This document shows positions 20,788 through 31,996 of a stretch of DNA of 32,685 nt, piece by piece. Where the stretch lies: NCBI GenBank assembly GCA_035551935.1, contig DASZMJ010000374.1, forward strand, positions 1 through 32,685, written 5' to 3'. The position numbers were made by a program, and so were the translations under genes. Position 1 is the first letter of the stretch. Each line of letters begins with the position of its first letter. The stretch comes from DASZMJ01 sp035551935 (lineage in GTDB: Bacteria > Planctomycetota > Planctomycetia > Isosphaerales > Isosphaeraceae). The notes below the pieces were generated by a model, which was not told the origin of the DNA, searched no databases, and worked only from the letters and a program-made list of their open reading frames with translations.

Positions 20788-21108
20788 ATGGCCGCAACGT
20801 CGAAGTCGTCGAAGCAGGGGTCGAACAATCGTCCCTCGGCCCAGATCCGCCAGGCGGCGGACCTGCTCAAGCAGGTCTCCGACCCGACCAGGCTCCAGGT
20901 GCTGATGCTCCTGACCGAGAAGGAGCGCAACGTCTCGGAGCTGTGCGCCGACCTGGGCACGCAGAGCCAGCCGGCGGTCAGCCACCACCTGGCGCTGCTG
21001 CGGCACGGCCGCCTGATCGAGCCCCGACGCTCGGGCAAGCACAACTTCTACTACCTGACGGAAGCCGGTCGGGAGCTGGCCGCGGTGGTCAACTCGATCG
21101 TCGGCTGA
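20788..21108 (+). CDS. ArsR-family winged-helix regulator
   Basis: A 106-residue protein of typical ArsR/SmtB size. After a Ser/Lys-rich start come AADLLKQVSDPTRLQVLMLL, the helix-turn-helix NVSELCADLGTQSQPAVSHHL (about 50-70) and the wing RRSGKHNFYYLTEAGRELA. There is a single Cys (in SELCADL) at the position where metal-sensing ArsR proteins carry CxC, so the classical metal site is absent; a non-metal signal is more likely. The ATG follows GAGGAG. A strong hairpin (21144-21178) separates it from the convergent BON gene. Targets are not evident. Confidence 0.9.
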   Translation: MAATSKSSKQGSNNRPSAQIRQAADLLKQVSDPTRLQVLMLLTEKERNVSELCADLGTQSQPAVSHHLALLRHGRLIEPRRSGKHNFYYLTEAGRELAAVVNSIVG

Positions 21109-21143
21109 CCGGCCGGATCGCTCGAGGACGACGGGAGGACGAC

Positions 21144-21178
21144 GCGGGCCGGTGCCTCGCCCCGAGGCACCGGCCCGC
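21144..21178. terminator. Bidirectional terminator hairpin
   Basis: A perfect 16-bp GC-rich stem (21144-21159 with 21163-21178) closes a CCC loop between the convergent ArsR and BON genes. There is no clear T-run, but the position and stability make a terminator likely. Confidence 0.75.
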
Positions 21179-21210
21179 GATGCGCTTTCGAAACACGACG
21201 CGGTCGGTCG

Positions 21211-21660
21211 TCAGGGCTTGGCGGCGGGCGTCGCGCCCGTCGTGACGGGCTCGGCGACGGCCAGGTGGTTGATGACCTTGGTGACGCCGAAGGTCTCGGA
21301 GGTGAGCAGCTCGGCCTTCGCCTTGGCCTTGGCGGTGGGGACGGTCCCCTTGAGGGTGATGACGCCGTCCTCAGTCCCCTCGAAGTCGAACTTGGTGGTG
21401 TGGAGGTCCTTGTCCCAGTGCAGGCGGCCGTAGACGCGGGCCTCGACCCCCATGTTGTGGACCGACTGCTTGGCGCGGGCGAGCCGCTCGCGGACCCCCT
21501 CGGCGGCGCGCTTGGCCCCGATCTTGACGTCCTGCGCCGCCTCGCCGACCTTCTCGCGGACCTTGGTGCCGACCTGGCCCGAGACCCGGCCGATCCCGGC
21601 CCACGACACCAAGGCGGCCCCGACCAGGGCGACCGCGACGATCCGTCCCTTGCGCGACAT
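21211..21660 (-). CDS. BON-domain protein, exported
   Basis: A 149-residue protein. The N-terminus has a signal-peptide or anchor-like segment (RKGRIVAVALVGAALVSWAG). Residues ~30-70 are a Lys/Arg/Glu-rich helical stretch (VGTKVREKVGEAAQDVKIGA). The BON domain follows at about 75-140: VYGRLHWDKDLHTTKFDFEG, VITLKGTVPTAKAKAKAELL, FGVTKVINHLAV. BON domains bind membranes or phospholipids and occur in envelope-stress proteins such as OsmY. A periplasmic or membrane-bound role is inferred. It converges on the ArsR gene. Confidence 0.83.
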   Translation of the reverse strand: MSRKGRIVAVALVGAALVSWAGIGRVSGQVGTKVREKVGEAAQDVKIGAKRAAEGVRERLARAKQSVHNMGVEARVYGRLHWDKDLHTTKFDFEGTEDGVITLKGTVPTAKAKAKAELLTSETFGVTKVINHLAVAEPVTTGATPAAKP

Positions 21661-21750
21661 GGCTCGACTCCTGTGGCGAACTTCGCTCGTTCCCGGCCGC
21701 CCCGCGCGGGGCGGCCCCGAAGAGATTCGCGGTGCAACTTACGAGCCGGC

Positions 21751-22602
21751 TCACGCCCTGCCCAGGATCGCGCGGAGCAGGTCGAGCCCGGCGCCGATGT
21801 CGCGGACGCGGGCGGCCTGATCGCCGACCTCGCGCTCGACGAACAAGGGGCCGCGATAGCCGACGTCCTGGAGTGCCTTGAGGAATCGAGGGATGTCCAC
21901 CTCGCCTTGCCCGAGCGGGACCTCCTCGCCCCAGGCGCCCGCGACGGTCGGCCGGCGGCCGTCCTTGACGTGGACGCTCCGGATGTCCGGGCCGAGCAGG
22001 CCGACGGCGGCGATCGGATCCCCCTTGTCGTAGAGGAGCATGTTGGCCGGGTCGAAGTTGACCTTGAGATTCGGCTGCGACAGGTCGTCCAGGGTCCGGC
22101 GGAGTAGCTCGGCCGTCTCCTGGCCGGTCTCGAACGCCAGCGTCACGCCCTTCTCGGCGGCGAGGACGGCGGCGGTCTCGAGGGTCTCCAGGAAGGCCCC
22201 GCGGTCGGGGTCGTCGGGCTCGGGCAGGAAGCCGGCGTGGAGCATCAGGTCCGACAGCCCGAGCGTGACCGTCCGGTCGAGGGCCCAACGCAGGCGGTCG
22301 AGCCGCTCGGGGCGGGTCGCCGGGTCGCCGAAGCCGCCTGTGCGGCGGATCGTCGCCGGGGAGGTGTAGTCCTCGCCCGGGAAGCCGAGCATCGCCCCGC
22401 CCATCCGGAACCGGGCCGACCTCGCGGCCAGGGGCAACGCATCCCCCTCGTCCCAGCTCGCGTGGTGCGGGTCGCCGCAGGCGATCTGCGTCAGGTTGAC
22501 TCCCAGGCGGTCGAGCAGCCGGTCCAGCTCCGGTACGCTCGCGACCTGGAGGCTCCAGCTACAGACGCCCAGCGCCAGGGGCTCGATCGGGTCGCTTGCC
22601 AC
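21751..22602 (-). CDS. Sugar phosphate isomerase/epimerase-like TIM-barrel protein
   Basis: A 283-residue AP-endonuclease-2-type barrel. LALGVCSWSLQ opens the fold; metal ligand positions are recognisable in LMLHAGFLPE, TLAFETGQET, VNFDPANMLLY, IRSVHVKDGRR and PLFVEREVGD, the usual Glu/Asp/His/Glu order. Members isomerise or epimerise sugars such as inosose and tagatose derivatives; which one cannot be told here. The GTG at 22602 follows GAGGAC and places the start just before the conserved ALGVCSWSL. A TTG at 22638 would add 12 poorly conserved residues. It lies upstream of BON and downstream of the iron operon on the same strand. Confidence 0.85.
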   Translation of the reverse strand: MASDPIEPLALGVCSWSLQVASVPELDRLLDRLGVNLTQIACGDPHHASWDEGDALPLAARSARFRMGGAMLGFPGEDYTSPATIRRTGGFGDPATRPERLDRLRWALDRTVTLGLSDLMLHAGFLPEPDDPDRGAFLETLETAAVLAAEKGVTLAFETGQETAELLRRTLDDLSQPNLKVNFDPANMLLYDKGDPIAAVGLLGPDIRSVHVKDGRRPTVAGAWGEEVPLGQGEVDIPRFLKALQDVGYRGPLFVEREVGDQAARVRDIGAGLDLLRAILGRA

Positions 22603-22690
22603 GGCGTCCTCGGAGGCTCCGGCCGACGGTCGGGTCAACCCGACCGATGATACGGGCCGCAGAGCCCGTGGGAAAGAGGTCGAGGCCCGT

Positions 22691-23329
22691 TCAGCGGCCT
22701 CCCGGCGCGTCCGGCCGGTAGTCCCAATCGAACGCCGCGGTGAACGGCTGCCACCACTCGGCGACGCCCGAGACCGGGTCGTGGTGCCGGCCCATGCCGC
22801 CGGAGGAGGGCGGGCGGACGTTCAAGGTCAGGCGGTACTTGCCCGGCTTCGGCAGGGCCACGCCGGCGCCGTAGTGGGGCCCGTCGATCGCGACCATCGG
22901 CGCCAGGTCGCCCGTGATGGCGGGGCCACCCGCCTCGGAGGTGATCGTATAAGAGATGGTAAGATAGGGAATAAACGAACCCTTGGCAAACCCGTGCGGG
23001 TTCCGCGCGGTCGCCTGGATGTCGGCCTCGAGGTGGATGACGTCGGTCCCCGCGACCACCTTGGGGCCGTCCCACTCGACCGAGGGGAGCCAGACCGTCG
23101 TGATCCGCAAGGCGTAGGGCTCCCCCTTCTCGACCTCGCCGATCGGGTGCTCGACGAGGCCGGGGTTGACGGCCGACGTGGCGGGCGTGCCCTTGGGGCC
23201 CTCGACGGCGGGCGGGCTGCTCGTCGGCCGTGCGCCGGGGGCGGGGTAATTGAGGTTCGCGAGGAGGACCAGGGCCACGCCGCCGGTGATGAAGAGCGCG
23301 ATCAGGGGGCCTGCCCAGCGATTCCGCAC
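22691..23329 (-). CDS. P19/Tp34-type periplasmic iron-binding protein
   Basis: A 212-residue protein with an N-terminal membrane anchor or signal (LIALFITGGVALVLLANL) and a Pro-rich linker. The rest is the Iron_transport (P19/Tp34/FtrA) beta-sandwich: YALRITTVWLPSVEW, IHLEADIQATARNPHGFAKG, FIPYLTISYTI, MVAIDGPHYGAGVALPKPGK and YRLTLNVRPP. The conserved Glu of HLEADI and the His residues that bind Cu/Fe in this family are recognisable. Such proteins work with FTR1-type permeases to take up ferrous or ferric iron. The GTG start at 23329 follows CGGAGG. It begins 15 bp after the FTR1 stop, in one operon. Mid-gene codons around 22940-22980 are AT-rich. Confidence 0.88.
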   Translation of the reverse strand: MRNRWAGPLIALFITGGVALVLLANLNYPAPGARPTSSPPAVEGPKGTPATSAVNPGLVEHPIGEVEKGEPYALRITTVWLPSVEWDGPKVVAGTDVIHLEADIQATARNPHGFAKGSFIPYLTISYTITSEAGGPAITGDLAPMVAIDGPHYGAGVALPKPGKYRLTLNVRPPSSGGMGRHHDPVSGVAEWWQPFTAAFDWDYRPDAPGGR

Positions 23330-23344
23330 GATCTCGGCCTCCGA

Positions 23345-25540
23345 TCAGGCGGCCGCCTTGGCGGGCGCGGGGGAGCGCTCCAGGATCAGGAGGACCACGG
23401 CCAGTGCGGCCCCGGACAGCAAGAGCGCCTGCACCGCGACGGCCTGCATGTTCGGATAGACGCCGAGCAACGGCAGCCCCTCGCCCAGCCACGACAGGGG
23501 CGTCACCCGGATGATCCCCGAGGACTGGAGCTCGAAGACCCCCTTGCCGGCGAAGACGACCGCCATCGCGAACAGCAGCACGCCCGTCGCCTGGAAGAAC
23601 GGCCGCAGCGGCAGCTTCACCGTGGCCGACCGGATCACGACGTAGAGGACGGCCAGCACGGCCAGGCCCAGACCCAGGCCGGTCAGCAGCCCGAGCACGC
23701 CGGGCCGGCCGGGGCCGGCCAGGGCGAGCTGCGCCTGGTACATCAGGGCGGTCTCGGCCCCCTCGCGGTAGACGGCGAGGAAGGCCGTCAGGCCGAGCGT
23801 CGCGAACCCGCCGAGCTCCGCGCCGTGGCGGGCCTGGCGCTTGAGGAAGTCCATCCAGCGGCGCGACTCGCTCTGCGAGATCAGCCAGTAGCTCACGTAG
23901 AAGAGCAGGCCCGCCGCCGCCAGCAGGACCAGCCCCTCGATCAGCTCGCGGGCCGTTCCCTGCGCCGACGCGACCAGCGCGTTGAGCCCCCAGGCGGTCG
24001 CCACGCTGGCCACGACCGCGCCGGCGACGCCCCAGCGGATCGCCGCCAAGGCCCGCGATTGGGCCTCGGTGGCGACCGTCTTGGCCACGAGGGCGAAGAG
24101 CATGCTCAAGAGCAGGATGACCTCGACCCCTTCGCGGAGGATGATGCCGAACGACGCGAAGAACGCCGGTCCGAACCCGCCGGTCGGCGTCGCCTCGAGC
24201 TTCGCCAGGGCCACGTCCAGGTCGTCGCGGAGGCCGTCGCACGCCCGGGCCAGCGCCTCACCCTTCAGGCCGGCGCCGACCTCGCCCCGGAGGGCCACGT
24301 ACCGGGCCTCGAGCGTCCGGCCGGTGGCGAAGTCGCGGGCCATCAGCCGTCGCTCGATCGGGTCGAATTGCGTCGAATACGTCTCGGCCAGGGCCGCCGC
24401 CGCGTCGTCGGCCTCGCCGCGATCGGCCAGCGTCCGGACCCGCGCGAAGACCCGCTCCAGGCCCGCCAGCGCGACCCGAGGATCGGCCGTGCCCTGGGCG
24501 GTCGCGGTCGCCTCGTGATTGAGGTGCGCCGCGTCGGGGACCCCGTGCCGGCCGAGGTCGTCCGCCGCCTTCGACAATGCGATCAATAGGGCCCGCGACA
24601 GGTCCGCCCCCCGCGACGCCGGCACCTTGCCCCTCGCGATGGCCTCGATTTCCGGGCCGTAGAATTGCCGGAACTGTTCTTCCAGCTCCGCCTTACGCTC
24701 CTGTCCGAGCACCTGCGCCACGGCCACTTCCATGCCCGAGACGTGGAACTCGACGAAATATGTATCCTGCGCCAATGCCCTGGCCCGCTTGAACCCGTCG
24801 GGCCGCTTCGCCGCGTCGAGGCTCGCGGCGATCAGGACGCTGATCCGATCGACGACCTCCGGCCAGGGCCGGGCCGAGCCCGGGCCGAGCTCCTGCCGCG
24901 ACGCCGCCCGGCCCGCGACCGCGATGGTCCCGAGGTCGACCGGCCGGCCGCCCTGGACGTCGACGGTCCGCTCCGGCTTGAGGCCGTCGCCCAGCTCGTG
25001 CCAGACCTTCAACGTGTATCGGCCGTCGGGGACGGCGTCGAAACGGAACCGCCCCTCGGCGCTGCAAACCTGGGTCCAGGGCGACCTTCCGACGACCACG
25101 AAGCCGCGCATCTGGCTGTGGATGTCGCAGATCAGGCGCAGGACGCCCGGCCGCTTCGGCACGAAGTCGACCGACCGGCCGGGGGCCGTCCCCTGGTTGA
25201 GGACCGTCGTGCCGTCGGCGCCGACGATGTGGACGTCGTGCGGCTCCGCGTCGCCGTTGCCGACCCGAAGCGCCTGCCCCGGCACGAGGGCCCGGACCCT
25301 CGGCTCGAACCGCATCCCCTTCTGATCGACCAGGACCACCTTCGCCGCCGCGGGCCTCGTCCCCGCCGGAGGCGCCGGCCGGCCCACGGGCTCCAGGCTC
25401 ACGACCGCCGGGCTGACGCTCGGCGTGCACGCCTCGGGCATCGCCACTCGACCCGAAACCTCCGACCCGACGGCACTCGCGCCGCCGATCATCGCGACCA
25501 GGCCGACCATGACCGCTCGCAGCCGACTCCCTCGCAGCAT
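23345..25540 (-). CDS. Cupredoxin-FTR1 fusion iron permease
   Basis: A 731-residue fusion. A signal peptide (RAVMVGLVAMIGGASA) leads to a cupredoxin-like domain at about 65-150 with PHDVH and ICDIHSQM, giving the His, Cys, His, Met set of a type 1 copper site. A short beta domain (GRFRFDAVPDGRYTLKVW) follows, and then ~200 mostly helical residues. The FTR1 permease, about seven helices, starts near 455. Its two signature motifs are REGVE (Arg469) and REGAE (Arg592), whose Glu residues carry iron. ATG 25540 gives a clean signal peptide; ATG 25567 would add MTRPERDDA. The gene leads an operon with the P19-like gene and sits behind a Fur-like box. The copper domain may oxidise or pass on iron, replacing the multicopper oxidase partner of yeast Ftr1 (inference). 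Confidence 0.9.
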   Translation of the reverse strand: MLRGSRLRAVMVGLVAMIGGASAVGSEVSGRVAMPEACTPSVSPAVVSLEPVGRPAPPAGTRPAAAKVVLVDQKGMRFEPRVRALVPGQALRVGNGDAEPHDVHIVGADGTTVLNQGTAPGRSVDFVPKRPGVLRLICDIHSQMRGFVVVGRSPWTQVCSAEGRFRFDAVPDGRYTLKVWHELGDGLKPERTVDVQGGRPVDLGTIAVAGRAASRQELGPGSARPWPEVVDRISVLIAASLDAAKRPDGFKRARALAQDTYFVEFHVSGMEVAVAQVLGQERKAELEEQFRQFYGPEIEAIARGKVPASRGADLSRALLIALSKAADDLGRHGVPDAAHLNHEATATAQGTADPRVALAGLERVFARVRTLADRGEADDAAAALAETYSTQFDPIERRLMARDFATGRTLEARYVALRGEVGAGLKGEALARACDGLRDDLDVALAKLEATPTGGFGPAFFASFGIILREGVEVILLLSMLFALVAKTVATEAQSRALAAIRWGVAGAVVASVATAWGLNALVASAQGTARELIEGLVLLAAAGLLFYVSYWLISQSESRRWMDFLKRQARHGAELGGFATLGLTAFLAVYREGAETALMYQAQLALAGPGRPGVLGLLTGLGLGLAVLAVLYVVIRSATVKLPLRPFFQATGVLLFAMAVVFAGKGVFELQSSGIIRVTPLSWLGEGLPLLGVYPNMQAVAVQALLLSGAALAVVLLILERSPAPAKAAA

Positions 25541-25569
25541 CGCGTCGTCTCGCTCGGGGCGGGTCATCG

Positions 25570-25586
25570 TTGAGATTGAATCTCAA
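25570..25586. promoter_or_regulatory. Fur-like operator
   Basis: TTGAGATTGAATCTCAA is a perfect 17-bp palindrome. Its core TGAGATT-G-AATCTCA fits the 7-1-7 arrangement of Fur boxes. It lies just after the expected transcription start and 3 bp before the upstream ATG of the FTR1 gene, so binding would block transcription. Control of an iron-uptake operon supports Fur or a similar iron regulator. Confidence 0.75.
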
Positions 25587-25595
25587 TACACCCGG

Positions 25596-25625
25596 ATTAT
25601 AGGGACGTCGGGGAGTGGGTGTCAA
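25596..25625 (-). promoter_or_regulatory. Near-consensus promoter of the iron operon
   Basis: On the minus strand, TTGACA (25625-25620) and TATAAT (25601-25596) are both perfect hexamers with an 18-bp spacer. The expected start falls at about 25588, directly before the Fur-like box. Such a strong promoter in this GC-rich DNA suits an operon controlled by repression. Confidence 0.8.
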
Positions 25626-25738
25626 ACATTTTCCATGCCCTCACGCCGGTTCGGCGGCCTCGGCCGCCGAATCGGCCAGCGGTCCAAGCACCGGATCGCC
25701 CCCGCATCGTGAACGAAAGCGGATGAGACCCCGCCTCC

Positions 25739-26320
25739 TGGCTTCGTTCCGCGCCGATTCCTCGAAACCGCAAGAATTCCCCAGAATCCCCATAATCCCG
25801 TGGGTTCGTTCGGTCGAGCCTGGACCAAGGCTCGAAGTGGCTTCGTTTCGCGCCGTTGGGGTCGGTCGGTCGAAGTTGCCTCTCCTCCCCAAGCCCCCGT
25901 GGGTTCGTTCGGTCGAGCCCGAAGTGGCTTCGTTTCGCGCCGAGGCCACCGGCATCGGCCCTGCCCCCAGGCGACGCAATTCGGTCCTCAAAGACTTCCC
26001 ATTTTCTCCAAGTTTGGGTTCGTTTGGGGAAAACACGTGTCTGGAGCGCCGTCGCTTCGTTTCGCGCCGAGGCCGATCGTCGGCAAGCTCCGCCCATTCT
26101 CTCCATGGCCCCGTTCGGTTCGTTCCGCGCCGGGGTGGGCGCGCGGTGGGTTCGTTTTGCACGACGCGCCGGCATGTGGCGGCGGGTGCCACGAATTCGG
26201 CTTCGGACCATGGGGATTCGGCCTTACCGGCGGGATGAGGGTTCGAAGCCGGTCCGGCCGCACCCAGCGTCGTCGTGCCGACGCCCGTTGTGAGCGCAAC
26301 GGCACGGTGGGTTCGTTCGG
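25739..26320. repeat. Non-coding cluster of two alternating short repeats
   Basis: The ~1 kb between the iron operon and the sigma-54 activator holds no gene I can support. It contains two recurring units. Unit A, TGGCTTCGTTTCGCGCCG or a near match, starts at 25739, 25838, 25925, 26052 and 26117. Unit B, GTGGGTTCGTTCGG with variants, starts at 25800, 25899, 26013, 26146 and 26307. The copies at 25800 and 25899 extend by TCGAG. A and B alternate at irregular spacing. Read in frame, the minus strand gives repetitive GAKRSHF and DRTNPR strings, which I regard as by-products. Similar repeats are, from memory, frequent in Isosphaeraceae genomes. Origin and function are unknown. Confidence 0.78.
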
Positions 26321-26600
26321 CGCCGGGCGATCGCGGCGACAGCGTCATCGAATGCTCGATCCCGACGTGATCCGAGGTCCGCGTCGGGGCGCGCAACGCC
26401 CCCCTCCCGCACGCGGCTCACTCTCTCCTTAAGTTGGAAAAACGGGCAAGAACCGGCAGGTTTTCCCGCGAACGATCCAGAAAGTCCCCTCGGTGTCAGC
26501 CGGGACCTTGAGTCGTCGAGGCGCGAATCGGGTAGCATGGAGTCCGGACGACCGAAGCGGCGGCGGCGCTGGTGCCGGGCCTGGGAGGAGTCGCGTCGAG

Positions 26601-28007
<1,407 letters not shown>

Positions 28008-28017
28008 TGGATTGAAC

Positions 28018-28032
28018 TTTCTTTCAAAGAAA
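28018..28032. promoter_or_regulatory. 15-bp palindrome upstream of the DUF1559 gene
   Basis: TTTCTTTCAAAGAAA is a perfect AT-rich palindrome just after the activator stop and about 158 bp before the candidate -24 element. This is a usual distance for a sigma-54 activator site. It could instead be a weak terminator. Confidence 0.4.
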
Positions 28033-28175
28033 ACAGTTCCAGTATGGATCGGCGATCACGCCGGACATTTCCCCGCCGATGATGGACAACGGGTCGACAC
28101 CGGAAGGGCGTCGGGGGAGCCGGGGCACGTCGCGGAAGTCGATCCTGCAAGACACCTTATGCGAATCGGTGTCCG

Positions 28176-28191
28176 GGGCATTGGCTTTGCC
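28176..28191 (+). promoter_or_regulatory. Candidate sigma-54 (-24/-12) promoter of the DUF1559 gene
   Basis: GGGCATTGGCTTTGCC has GG at 28177-28178 and GC at 28189-28190 with the required 10-bp spacing. It also keeps the CA after GG and the TT before GC. It ends about 48 bp before the ATG. Confidence 0.45.
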
Positions 28192-28238
28192 TTGGGAGGG
28201 GCTCGGGCCGAGGAGGCCGGCGGCGTTTTGGAGGCTCC

Positions 28239-29224
<986 letters not shown>

Positions 29225-29231
<7 letters not shown>

Positions 29232-31204
29232 TGCGACGGCGCGGGCCGGGCCGCGTCGTTGCGGCGGGCGCGGGCCTCGTCGCGGGCGGCCCGGGCGCGG
29301 TCGAGCTTCGGGTCGAGCCGGATCGCCTCGTCGAGGTCGGCGATCGCCTCGACCTCGTGGCCGAGGCGGTGGTAGGCCAGGCCGCGGTTGTAGCGGAAGA
29401 CGGCGGCGTCGGGCTTCAATCGGATCGCCTCGGAGTAGTCGGCGATCGCCTTGTAGAACTCGCCGAGTTCGCGGTAGGCGAGGCCCCGGTTGTTGAGGGC
29501 GACGGGGTCGTCGGGGTCGAGGCCCAGGGCTCGGTTGAAGTCGGCCAGGGCGCGCTCGGCGTCGCCGAGCTTCAGGGAAGCCGACCCCCGGCCGAGGAAG
29601 GCCGAGGGGGCCTCGGGATCGTGCCGGATCGCCTCGTCGAACGCCTCGAGGGCCCGCTTCGCCTCGCCCCGCGACAGCAACGACCGCCCGAGTCGCTCCT
29701 CCACCAGCCCCGGCCGCGGGCCGACGGTCAAGGTCAGTTCCGAGGGGACGACCTCCTTGTCCGCCGCCTCGGCGACGACGCGGACCATCGCCCGCCCTTC
29801 CGCGGCCCCGAAATTGGCCGTGAGCTGCGCCTCGACCTGGGATTCCCCCTCGGCGATCGTGGTCGCGGGGGCCGAGACCCCGCGGGGGAGGCCCTCGAAC
29901 CGGACGACCACCGTCCCGGGAGAACCACGCCGATCGACCCCGACCGGGACGGACACACTCCGGCCGGCGGCGATGTCGAGGGCCGGGGGCACGATCAGGG
30001 AGATGGCGCGTTGGGGCACGATCTCCTCGGCCGGCGGCGGCAAGGGCTCAGCGGCCGGGTCCGGCGCCTTGGGAGTGGGGGCCGGGGGCGGCTCGCGACC
30101 GGGCTCGGTGGGCCTCGCGATCGGGGCGATCGCCGCCAGCGGCGCCCGGACCTCCCTGGCAAGCAGGGCCAGGCCGAGGAAGCCGATCGCCAGGGCGGAC
30201 ATCAGGATCGGTCGGGCCCCGCGCCGCGACCGGGGCGACCGCGGAGGCGCGACGAGCGGCCGCGGGAGCGTCGACGCGGTCGGCTCACGGAAGGACGAAA
30301 AGCTGTCGGATTCGGCCCGGTCGGCGGCGGGCAGGCGATCCGGCACCGGGCCGGCGGCGCGGAGGGCGGCGACGAAGGTTCGACAATCGGGCCAGCGTGC
30401 CCTCGGGTCCTTGTCCAGGGCTCGGGCCACCGCGGGCCGTTCGGCCTCGGGGAGCATCGACAGGTCGGGCTCGAACATGAGGTGCCCGGCCGTCATGCCC
30501 GCCGGGTTGCCGTCGAACGGCAGGCGACCGCCGCGGAGGTGGCAGTAGGTGACGGCCAGCGAGTATTGATCGGATTGCGCGGCGGTCGTGCCGCGGAAGA
30601 ACTCGGGGGCGGCGTAGGCGGGGGTCCAGCCGTGGCCGGTGTGGCTGGCCTGGCTCCGGTCCAGCCAGCGCGCCAGGCCGAAGTCGCCGACCTTCACCCC
30701 GCCGCCGACCAGGAGGATGTTCCTCGGCTTGAGGTCCCGGTGCTGGATGCCCGGCCGCTCGCGGCCGTCGCGGGTCAGGCCCGGCGCATTCAGGGCGTCG
30801 ACGGCCCCGGCGGTCGCCTCCATCGCGTCGAGCAGCTCGGCCCTCGGGATGCCAGCCAGGCCGGAGTCGACGGCCTCGACGAAGCGGTCCCAGAGCGTGC
30901 GGTCGGCCAGCTCCATGCCGAGGATCAGGTGGTCGCCGACCATCCACGAGCCGAAGCAGGCGAGCAGGTTGGGATGGCGGATCGCCTTGAGGATCTCCAG
31001 GGCCCGCAGGTCCGTCCCGACCGGGGCGTCGCGACCGGCCATGTGGATGAACTTCAGGGCGACCGGGAACCCTCCGGGCCCCTCGGCCCGCCAGACTTCG
31101 CCCGAGCCGCCGGCACCGATGCGCTCGGCGAGGCGGTAGCCCGGCACGGGCTCCTCGCCGGCCCTCGGCCGGTCGTCGGCGACATGGGCGACACCCAGCG
31201 GCAT
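29225..31204 (-). CDS. Membrane Ser/Thr protein kinase with C-terminal TPR domain
   Basis: A 659-residue Hanks-type kinase. The kinase domain (23-285) has glycine loop GAGGSGEV (30-37), Lys51 in VALKF, HRDLKPRN with catalytic Asp157, DFGLAR with Asp174 and the APE motif (199-201). A Ser/Pro/Arg-rich linker and one membrane helix (about 331-349) follow, and then a Pro-rich stretch and an Ig-like region (VVVRFEGLPRGVSAPATTIA). At least three or four TPR units (~500-640; AFLGRGSASLKLGDAERALA, VALNNRGLAYRELGEFYKAI) are at the C-terminus. In the usual topology the kinase is cytoplasmic and the TPRs are outside. The ATG at 31204 is preceded by GGACGGAGCGG. Substrates are unknown. Confidence 0.93.
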
Positions 31205-31388
31205 CGGTCCGCTCCGTCCACCCGATCGGCCGCCATCGATCGACGGCCGATGATTCCATAATATCCCGACGCAAGAGGCGCGCCGAGGGCCGCCCGGCGA
31301 TCGCCGAAGGGTCGATGGATTTCGCTTGCGTCCCGAAGTCCTACGAGGCGTAATGGCCTCGGGGTTCGACGCGCGGTGGGGTTTTCCG

Positions 31389-31931
31389 ATGCCGATCTCG
31401 ATCCGACTCGCGACCCTCGACGACGCCGCGGGCGTCGCCGCCGTCTACGCACCGTACTGCGAGACGCCGATCTCCTTCGAGCTCGAGCCTCCCGACGCCG
31501 ACGAGATGCGCGGCCGGATGGCCAGGGTCCTCGAGTCCTACCCGTGGCTCGTGGCCGAGGAGGGCGGCTCGATCGTCGGCTACGCCTACGCGGGCCGTCA
31601 CAGCGAGCGGGCCGCCTACCTCTGGTCGGTCAACGTCTCGGTCTATGTCGCCCGAGCCCGGCATCGATCCGGGATCGGCCGCTCCCTCTATTTGACGCTC
31701 TTTGATATGCTTCGCCATCAAGGCTTCGTGAACGCCTATGCCGGCATCACGCTGCCGAACCCGGGGAGCGTCGGCCTGCACGCGTCGCTCGGCTTCGAGC
31801 CGGTCGGCGTCTATCGCCGGGTCGGCTTCAAGTGCGGCGCCTGGCACGACGTCGCCTGGTATCAGCTCCTCCTCCAGGCCCCCCTCGACCCTCCCCCGGC
31901 CCCCGTTTCGATCCTCTCCGTTGTGATCTGA
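31389..31931 (+). CDS. GNAT acetyltransferase, phosphinothricin/MnaT-like
   Basis: A 180-residue GNAT protein. IRLATLDDAAGVAAVYAPYC opens the fold, with ISFELEPP typical of the phosphinothricin acetyltransferase/MnaT group. AYAGRHSERAAYLWSVNVSV leads to the acetyl-CoA loop RHRSGIGRSLY (R/Q-x-x-G-x-G/A). NAYAGITLPNPGSVGLHASL, then GFEPVGVYRRVGFKCGAWHD, complete the family pattern. It probably acetylates an amino-acid-like amine such as methionine sulfoximine; natural resistance or detoxification roles are known. The ATG at 31389 begins family similarity. The gene is divergent from the kinase gene and convergent with the cytochrome-type gene. Confidence 0.9.
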   Translation: MPISIRLATLDDAAGVAAVYAPYCETPISFELEPPDADEMRGRMARVLESYPWLVAEEGGSIVGYAYAGRHSERAAYLWSVNVSVYVARARHRSGIGRSLYLTLFDMLRHQGFVNAYAGITLPNPGSVGLHASLGFEPVGVYRRVGFKCGAWHDVAWYQLLLQAPLDPPPAPVSILSVVI

Positions 31932-31996
31932 CCACGCCAAGCAGGTCCGCGGTGGGTTGGAGGGTCCACTCCGAAGAGAATACCTCCGCGATGCCC

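Noticed and set aside
22496..24589. Open frame of 697 codons on the plus strand over the iron operon
   Set aside because: It is antisense to the FTR1 and P19-like genes and rich in Gly/Arg/Gln without domains.
25739..26320. CRISPR array
   Set aside because: Repeat units are of two kinds, diverge between copies and are irregularly spaced, and there is no cas gene.
25622..26396. Several repetitive open frames between the iron operon and the sigma-54 activator
   Set aside because: Their protein strings (GAKRSHF, DRTNPR) simply mirror the DNA repeats, and no frame has a ribosome-binding site or domain.
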